Part shown: positions 60,372 to 64,000 of the stretch, one piece after another
Position numbering within the stretch: position 1 is the stretch's first letter
Layout of the letters: every line of letters starts with the position of its first letter
DNA from: Azorhizobium caulinodans ORS 571
Lineage (GTDB): Bacteria > Pseudomonadota > Alphaproteobacteria > Rhizobiales > Xanthobacteraceae
DNA length: 64,000 nucleotides
Direction: 5' to 3'
Assembly (NCBI RefSeq): GCF_000010525.1
Contig: NC_009937.1
Coordinates: 2,423,501 to 2,487,500, forward strand
Position numbers and translations under genes: made by a program
Notes under the pieces: model-generated
Database searches by the model: none
What the model was told of the DNA's origin: nothing
The model's input: the letters and a program-made list of their open reading frames with translations, nothing else

Positions 60372-60895
60372 GCGGACTGATGGCCATCGGTGCGGCCGTG
60401 CTGAAAGTGGTGGGGCTCAATCCCCAGCGCCTCGGCACCCGCTCGGAAACCCGCGTGCCCGGTGCGGCCACCTTCTCCGGCATGGACTTCCAGCTCACCG
60501 GCGCCGGCCCCAAGACCAGCCGCATCGAGTTCGCCACCTGGCCCGCCATGTTCGGCGGCATGGATGCCCTCGCCATCCTGAAACTCATCCACCAGCAGCA
60601 GACGGTGGTGCCGCTGCTGCGCCTCGGCGCCAATTATGCCGGCAGCCTGGAAGGGCTGGTGGTGGTGCAGTTCCTGGACGTGGGCGAAGAGCGCTTCCAC
60701 CCGAGGAGCGGCGTCGGCCGCATCGTCCATGGCGAGGCCGAACTCCTGCATGTGGGCAGCGCCACCTCGCTCGCCGCTGGCGTGCTCGGGACCGGCCTTG
60801 GGGCGGCGGTGAAGGCGCTGGGCGGCACCTCGGCGCTCGGCCCGGCGGTGGCGCTCTCCTCGACGGTGGCCGGTGCGCTGCGGAGCTTCCGATGA
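60368..60895 (+). CDS. Tail protein U (P2 U)
   Basis: 175 aa. FSGMDFQLTGAGPKTSRIEFATWPAMFGGMDALAILKLIHQQQTVVPLLRLGANYAGSLEGLVVVQF is the P2 U pattern. Overlaps the tape-measure gene by 4 nt and gene X by 4 nt. It is needed for tail completion. The C-terminal part is Gly/Ala-rich and partly hydrophobic. Confidence 0.9.
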   Translation: MSGLMAIGAAVLKVVGLNPQRLGTRSETRVPGAATFSGMDFQLTGAGPKTSRIEFATWPAMFGGMDALAILKLIHQQQTVVPLLRLGANYAGSLEGLVVVQFLDVGEERFHPRSGVGRIVHGEAELLHVGSATSLAAGVLGTGLGAAVKALGGTSALGPAVALSSTVAGALRSFR

Positions 60896-61104
60896 CCGCT
60901 TACCTTGTCACCCGCGACATCCGTCTCGACCAGCTGGTGGACGTGTTGATGGGCACCGCCGCCCAGGGCGCCGTGGAGGCGGTGATCGCCGCTAATCCCG
61001 GCATCGCCGCCCTCGGCCCGGTGGTGCCCGCCGGCACCCGCGTCACGGTGCCAGACCTGCCGGAGCCGGAGGCCAGCTCCGCCTTCGTGCGCGTGTGGGA
61101 ATAG
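60892..61104 (+). CDS. Tail protein X (P2 X, LysM-like)
   Basis: 70 aa: MTAYLVTRDIRLDQLVDVLMGTAAQGAVEAVIAANPGIAALGPVVPAGTRVTVPDLPE, the short tail X/LysM-type fold with the usual A-N-P-G-[LI]-A and V-P-A-G motifs. ATG 60892 overlaps gene U. It sits between U and D as in P2-like clusters. Confidence 0.92.
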   Translation: MTAYLVTRDIRLDQLVDVLMGTAAQGAVEAVIAANPGIAALGPVVPAGTRVTVPDLPEPEASSAFVRVWE

Positions 61105-61107
61105 GCC

Positions 61108-61722
61108 ATGGCCATCCGCAAGCCCATCGTCATCGTTGAGGGCCCGAAGACCGCGAACCTGCTGTCGGTGTGGGGCGATACGCTCACCTCGGTGCGGATC
61201 CGCGATGCGGTGGGCCATGAGAGCGACACCTGCACGCTCACCTTCCGGGTGAGCCCGCCGTTCCCGGCCATGCCGCCCAGGGGCACCCGCTACACGGTGC
61301 GCATCGGCTGGGCGCAGAACGCCATGGCCAAGGTCGGCGTCTACACCGTCCAGCGCACCGGCCTTGCCGGCAATCCGGACGGCGGCCACCTGATGACGGT
61401 GGAGTGCCGGGCGGCCGATTTGATCGAGAAAGCCAAGTCCGTGGACAGCGGCCATTGGGACAACACCACCCTCGGCGCCATCGTCGCGGACGTGGCCAAG
61501 GGGCTGGGCCTCAAGGCTGCGGTGGATCCGAAGCTCAAGGGGATCAGGATCCCGTACCGCGCCCGCGTGAACCAGGAGGCCATGGACTTCCTCTCCGACC
61601 TTGCGGACGACTTCGGGGCGGCGGTGAAGGTGGCCGGCGGGCAGATCGTCATGACCGAGCGCGGCGCCGGCCGCACCGCCTCGGGCGGCGCCTTGCCCGG
61701 TCTCACCATCCCCTATGCCTAG
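61108..61722 (+). CDS. Late control/tail protein D (P2 D), N-terminal part, stopped by in-frame TAG
   Basis: 204 aa of a gpD-type protein (PIVIVEGPKTANLLSVWGDTLTSVRIRDAVGHESDTCTLTFRVSPPFPAMPPRG..., GHWDNTTLGAIVADVAKGLGL, ARVNQEAMDFLSDLADDFGAAVKVAGGQIVM). A TAG at 61720-61722 stops it. Downstream the same frame stays open for 498 more bases with gpD-like sequence, so the full gene would be 370 aa, the usual gpD length. It is truncated unless the stop is suppressed. Confidence 0.85.
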   Translation: MAIRKPIVIVEGPKTANLLSVWGDTLTSVRIRDAVGHESDTCTLTFRVSPPFPAMPPRGTRYTVRIGWAQNAMAKVGVYTVQRTGLAGNPDGGHLMTVECRAADLIEKAKSVDSGHWDNTTLGAIVADVAKGLGLKAAVDPKLKGIRIPYRARVNQEAMDFLSDLADDFGAAVKVAGGQIVMTERGAGRTASGGALPGLTIPYA

Positions 61723-62220
61723 GCTTACGACTTCGCCTTCGACTTGGAGCCGCGCGGCGCCTACGCGACCAGCGAGGGCCGCTGGTATGACGAGGAGACC
61801 GGCACCTGGAAGGGCGAGGATGAGACGGCGAAAGGCGGCAAGGGCCGGCTGGCCCGCCCGCATCCCTGGCCCTCGAAGGACGAGGCCCGCGAGGGCGCCC
61901 GCGCCGCTGCCCGTGAACGGGGCCGGCAGTCGGCCACCGGTCAGGTGACGCTGGTGGGCAGCCCCGCGGCGGTCGCCGGCAATCCCGTCACCCTGCGTGG
62001 CTTCGGCCCCGATGCGGACGGCACCGACTGGTGCGCCGAGAGCGTCGAGCACCACATCGAGCCGGGCGGCGGCTGGATCACCACCATCACCCTGGAGACC
62101 AGGGAGGCGAAGAAGGAGGGCGACGGGGACGACGACACCGACGACGAGAGGAAGGACGGCGGTGGCACCGCCGGTTCCGGCACCATGGCCGGCGATCCCG
62201 AGGGCGGGAATGTCGCCTGA
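61723..62220 (+). pseudogene. Disconnected C-terminal half of gene D
   Basis: Same frame as the N-terminal part, starting AYDFAFDLEPRGAYATSEGRWYDEETGTWKGEDE and including VTLVGSPAAVAGNPVTLRGFGPDADGTDWCAESVEHHIEPGGGWITTITLETRE, the gpD C-terminal domain. No start codon with a ribosome site lies close to the break. One base change from GAG, CAG, AAG, TGG, TCG, TTG, TAC or TAT would restore the gene. Confidence 0.82.
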
Positions 62221-62228
62221 GGTGGGGC

Positions 62229-62244
62229 GGGGCGCGAGCGCCCC
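62229..62244 (+). terminator. Hairpin between gene D and com
   Basis: GGGGCG (62229-62234) and CGCCCC (62239-62244) form a 6-bp stem with a CGAG loop just after gene D. No T-run. It may separate the tail operon from com/methyltransferase expression. No late-promoter palindrome is visible upstream of com. Confidence 0.5.
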
Positions 62245-62336
62245 GAACGCGGGCAAGCCTGGCAGCAAAGCCCCGCGCGACCGAACGATGCGGAACGGTC
62301 CCCCGAGTGGGCCGCTAACCCGCAAGGCCTTAAGAA

Positions 62337-62531
62337 GTGGAGAACATCCGCTGTGGAACCTGCCGCGCGCTTCTCTTCCGCGCCGGCCGAAACGCCATAT
62401 CCGGCGTCATCGAGATCAAGTGCCGCCGCTGCGGCACCCTGAATGCCCTGAGGCCCCAGGAGCCCACACCCGAGCGCCCCGAGCGTCCACACCCTGGAGA
62501 CGCTTCGTGTTCCTCGACCGCAAAGACATAG
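62337..62531 (+). CDS. com: Com-like zinc-finger translational regulator
   Basis: 64 aa from GTG 62337. Cys6-x2-Cys9 (CGTC) and Cys29-x2-Cys32 (CRRC) flank an IEIKCRRCGTLNALRP region, the Com zinc-finger pattern. In Mu, Com binds mom mRNA and opens its ribosome site. Here its end overlaps the start of a DNA methyltransferase gene by 25 bases, the same nested arrangement as com-mom. Confidence 0.88.
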   Translation: MENIRCGTCRALLFRAGRNAISGVIEIKCRRCGTLNALRPQEPTPERPERPHPGDASCSSTAKT

Positions 62532-63235
62532 GCGCGGCCACCCTCTATTTGGGCGATGCCCTGGAAATCCTGCCGACGCTCGCCCCCGGCAGCGTGGGCG
62601 CCGTCCTGTGCGATCCGCCATATTCCAGTGGCGGTGCTTCGCTCTCTGATCGCTCGCGCCCGACCAGCGCGAAATATCAGTCCAGCGAGCATCGGGGCCT
62701 CTATCCCGAGTTCCAGGGCGATACGCGGGACCAGCGTAGTTATCTCGCCTGGTCCACCCTCTGGCTCTCGCGGGCGCGCATGCTGGCGGCGCCCGGAGCC
62801 CTCTGCGCCGTCTTCACCGACTGGCGCCAGCTTCCCGTCACCTCCGATGCGCTCCAGTGCGCCGGCTGGGTGTGGCGGGGCGTGGCGCCCTGGGACAAGA
62901 CGGAACGCGGCCGGCCGCAGCTCGGCCGCTACCGGGCACAGGCGGAATATGTGGTGTGGGGGACCAATGGCGCCCGCCCGCTCAAGGGGCCGGTGGCACC
63001 GGGCGTCTTCCGTGCGCCCATCCCGCATGTGAAGCACCACATAGCGGGCAAGCCGGTTGAGCTGATGGAGGGGCTCATGAGCATCATGGAAGGGCCGATC
63101 CTCGATCCCTTCATGGGCTCCGGCACGGTGGGCCTCGCCTGTGCCCGCAAGGGGCTGCCGTACATCGGGATCGAGGTGGAGCCGGCCTATTACGAGATCG
63201 CTTTAAGCCGGCTTGAAGCGGAGGGGAAAGGCTGA
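62507..63235 (+). CDS. DNA methyltransferase (N6-adenine/N4-cytosine, beta-type order)
   Basis: 242 aa, GTG start with CTGGAGA upstream. Catalytic motif IV VLCDPPYSSGG (residues about 33-43) precedes motif I near the C-terminus (DPFMGSGTVGLACARKGLPYIGIEVEPAYYEIALSRL), the beta-class order. The middle holds the target-recognition part. It occupies the place of mom, so it probably protects phage DNA from host restriction. The recognition sequence is unknown. Confidence 0.9.
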   Translation: MFLDRKDIGAATLYLGDALEILPTLAPGSVGAVLCDPPYSSGGASLSDRSRPTSAKYQSSEHRGLYPEFQGDTRDQRSYLAWSTLWLSRARMLAAPGALCAVFTDWRQLPVTSDALQCAGWVWRGVAPWDKTERGRPQLGRYRAQAEYVVWGTNGARPLKGPVAPGVFRAPIPHVKHHIAGKPVELMEGLMSIMEGPILDPFMGSGTVGLACARKGLPYIGIEVEPAYYEIALSRLEAEGKG

Positions 63236-63246
63236 GGGGCGTCCCC

Positions 63247-63465
63247 TCAGCGCGGCCGGGCCACCCGGTGCAGGGCGAGCGTCGCCTCCATGATGGCCCT
63301 GGCGTCCGGCACCGTCTGCTCGATCTGCAGCAGCGTCCCGACCGCCAGGTTCCGGTTGCCGCCCGCCATCGCCTCGGCGGCCTCCGCCGCCACCTTCGCG
63401 GCATCGGCAAGCAGCTCGGCAAGGGCGGCCATGTTGGCGGTGAGGGCGGCGGTGGTGCGGTCCAT
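63247..63465 (-). CDS. Small right-end protein, unknown function
   Basis: 72 aa on the minus strand from the Met at 63465 (GGGAG upstream on that strand). Helical, Ala-rich (MAALAELLADAAKVAAEAAEAMAGG...LLQIEQTVPDARAIMEATLALHRVARP). It lies against the methyltransferase stop. Reverse-strand genes next to attR occur in Mu-like phages. Function unknown. A longer frame to 63519 is possible but has no better start. Confidence 0.65.
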   Translation of the reverse strand: MDRTTAALTANMAALAELLADAAKVAAEAAEAMAGGNRNLAVGTLLQIEQTVPDARAIMEATLALHRVARPR

Positions 63466-63552
63466 GTGACGTCTCCCGTTAAGGAGCATCACACACGCTC
63501 TGCTGCCGCCCACAGTCAACGCACCCCTCGCCCAATTGCAGGGGGCTCAAGG

Positions 63553-63600
63553 GGTGACATCCGATCCTGCGCGCGGTGACATCCGATTTTGCGCGCTACA
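63553..63600. repeat. Right-end transposase sites R2 and R1 and right terminus
   Basis: Two abutting 22-bp repeats, inverted relative to the left-end sites: R2 63553-63574 and R1 63575-63596. The right terminus is TACA ending 63600. The abutting R1/R2 pair mirrors Mu attR. An R3 was sought in the preceding 80 bases and not found. Confidence 0.87.
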
Positions 63601-63605
63601 CGACG
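63601..63605. repeat. 5-bp target-site duplication, right copy (CGACG)
   Basis: CGACG immediately after the right CA terminus, identical to 16884-16888 left of the prophage. Confidence 0.88.
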
Positions 63606-63711
63606 CCTCTAGCGTGCCGAAGGAAGGCGGCTGTAGGCGGATAGCCGCCCCATACCGTGGCCGCGACCATCGGAAGGCGAGGCCCGCCGCAGCTCATGCA
63701 GACCATGCTGG

Positions 63712-63798
63712 CGGAAGGGGTGGGATTCGAACCCACGGTGGGCTTGCACCCACGGCGGTTTTCAAGACCGCTGCCTTAAACCACTCGGCCACCCTTCC
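63712..63798 (-). tRNA. tRNA-Ser (anticodon TGA)
   Basis: 87-nt cloverleaf on the minus strand: acceptor GGAAGGG paired with CCCTTCC plus discriminator G, an extended variable arm and GGTTCGAATCC T-loop. The anticodon loop CTTGAAA holds anticodon TGA, so it reads UCA and related serine codons. The long variable arm is diagnostic of class II tRNA-Ser. The prophage ends 112 bases from its 3' end, but the insertion does not touch it. The remaining bases to 64000 show no gene. Confidence 0.95.
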
Positions 63799-64000
63799 GA
63801 ACCGGCGTCGCAGACCTCTTAGCCGATCCGGCGCCCCGGCGTCGAGGTCAGGCAGGTGCGGTCCAAGATTGTTGTGAATGACGCGCGGCGTCCCTCGATT
63901 CGAGCCCGGAACCGGGGCAGGCTTGTGCGAAGCTGAGGTTTGCCGCTCGCGCGGAAGGGAGCACAAAGCGGCGTGGGTGCTCGCAAAACGTGGCGGAACA

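Larger units (their letters stand above)
16889..63600 (+). mobile_element. Mu-type transposable prophage (46,712 bp) with P2-order tail genes and three cargo insertions
   Basis: Termini are TGTGACGCGC... and ...GCGCGCTACA, which are inverted relative to each other (TGT, two varying bases, CGCGCA, then RATCGGRTGTCA). They are flanked by a 5-bp CGACG duplication. Gene order is repressor (minus strand), Ner, MuA, MuB, early accessory genes, Mor, lysis, gp25-gp30, protease/scaffold, gpT, gp36, G, a tail in P2 order, com/methyltransferase and a right-end ORF. Nothing essential appears deleted, but tail gene D carries a TAG stop. Insertion is in an intergenic region between the hydrolase gene and tRNA-Ser. 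Confidence 0.95.

Noticed and set aside
63480-63552. A third right-end transposase site (R3)
   Set aside because: The best match on the minus strand agrees at too few positions with the 22-bp consensus.
63601-63798. tRNA-Ser as the integration site of the prophage
   Set aside because: The element ends 112 bases from the tRNA, the ends are Mu-type with a 5-bp duplication, and there is no repeat of the tRNA 3' end at the left junction.
1-64000. CRISPR array or rRNA genes
   Set aside because: No regularly spaced direct repeats and no rRNA-like sequence were seen on either strand.

Overview
The window is high-GC alphaproteobacterial DNA. Gene content and codon use suggest a Rhizobiales organism of the Xanthobacteraceae type, but this is inferred from style only, because no taxonomic marker is present. 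It holds three parts: a chromosomal catabolic and transport cluster (1-16.6 kb), a complete-looking Mu-type transposable prophage (16,889-63,600), and a short chromosomal flank with a tRNA-Ser gene (63.6-64 kb).

Chromosomal cluster. A LeuC/LeuD-type hydro-lyase pair is followed by a GntR/UTRA regulator and a full branched-chain-type ABC importer (binding protein, two permeases, two ATPases). Then come an MmgE/PrpD-family protein, an isocitrate-lyase/PEP-mutase-family lyase, a HyuB/HyuA pair and an isochorismatase-fold protein. The tight overlaps (ATGA, GTGATG) from the regulator to the isochorismatase suggest one regulated uptake-and-degradation operon for an amide- or lactam-type substrate that ends in a branched di- or tricarboxylic acid. 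The substrate cannot be named from sequence. A flavoprotein hydroxylase (minus strand), a YcaC-type hydrolase and an alpha/beta hydrolase follow.

Prophage. The ends can be read to the base: 5'-TGTGACGCGC at 16,889, ...GCGCTACA-3' at 63,600, and a 5-bp target duplication CGACG on both sides. Three end-type repeats at the left (L1-L3) and two abutting repeats at the right (R1, R2) reproduce the Mu layout of transposase sites. Left to right it carries an IS630-type insertion, a repressor (minus strand), twin operators, Ner, MuA, MuB, an early block of small proteins (DUF3164, DnaA-domain-IV-like, GemA) and Mor. The late genes are lysis, Mu-type head genes (gp25-gp30, protease/scaffold, gpT), then a tail in P2 order (V-W-J-I-fibres, then sheath-tube-E/E'-tape-U-X-D), then com and a DNA methyltransferase. 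It is a Mu-type replication/head and P2-type tail mosaic.

Cargo. Three insertions, more A+T-rich than the phage and unrelated to virion assembly, sit exactly between transcription units: a 1,506-aa nuclease-like STAND NTPase (26.9-31.4 kb, minus strand), an unknown 272-aa protein plus a DUF6119/TIGR04141-like protein (39.1-41.7 kb), and an HExxH metallopeptidase-like protein (54.3-55.6 kb, minus strand). Directly downstream of each lies a 16-bp palindrome, GGCGACACCTGTCGCC or one mismatch from it. Each is followed, exactly 24 bp later, by a -10-like hexamer and then by a late operon (lysis; protease/head; tail sheath). I read these as three late promoters controlled by the Mor/C-type activator, and the cargo slots as hot spots behind them. 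The cargo looks like prophage-encoded immunity.

Integrity. The late-control/tail gene D has an in-frame TAG that splits it (61,720), so the prophage may be unable to make a working tail unless the stop is suppressed or is a sequence error.
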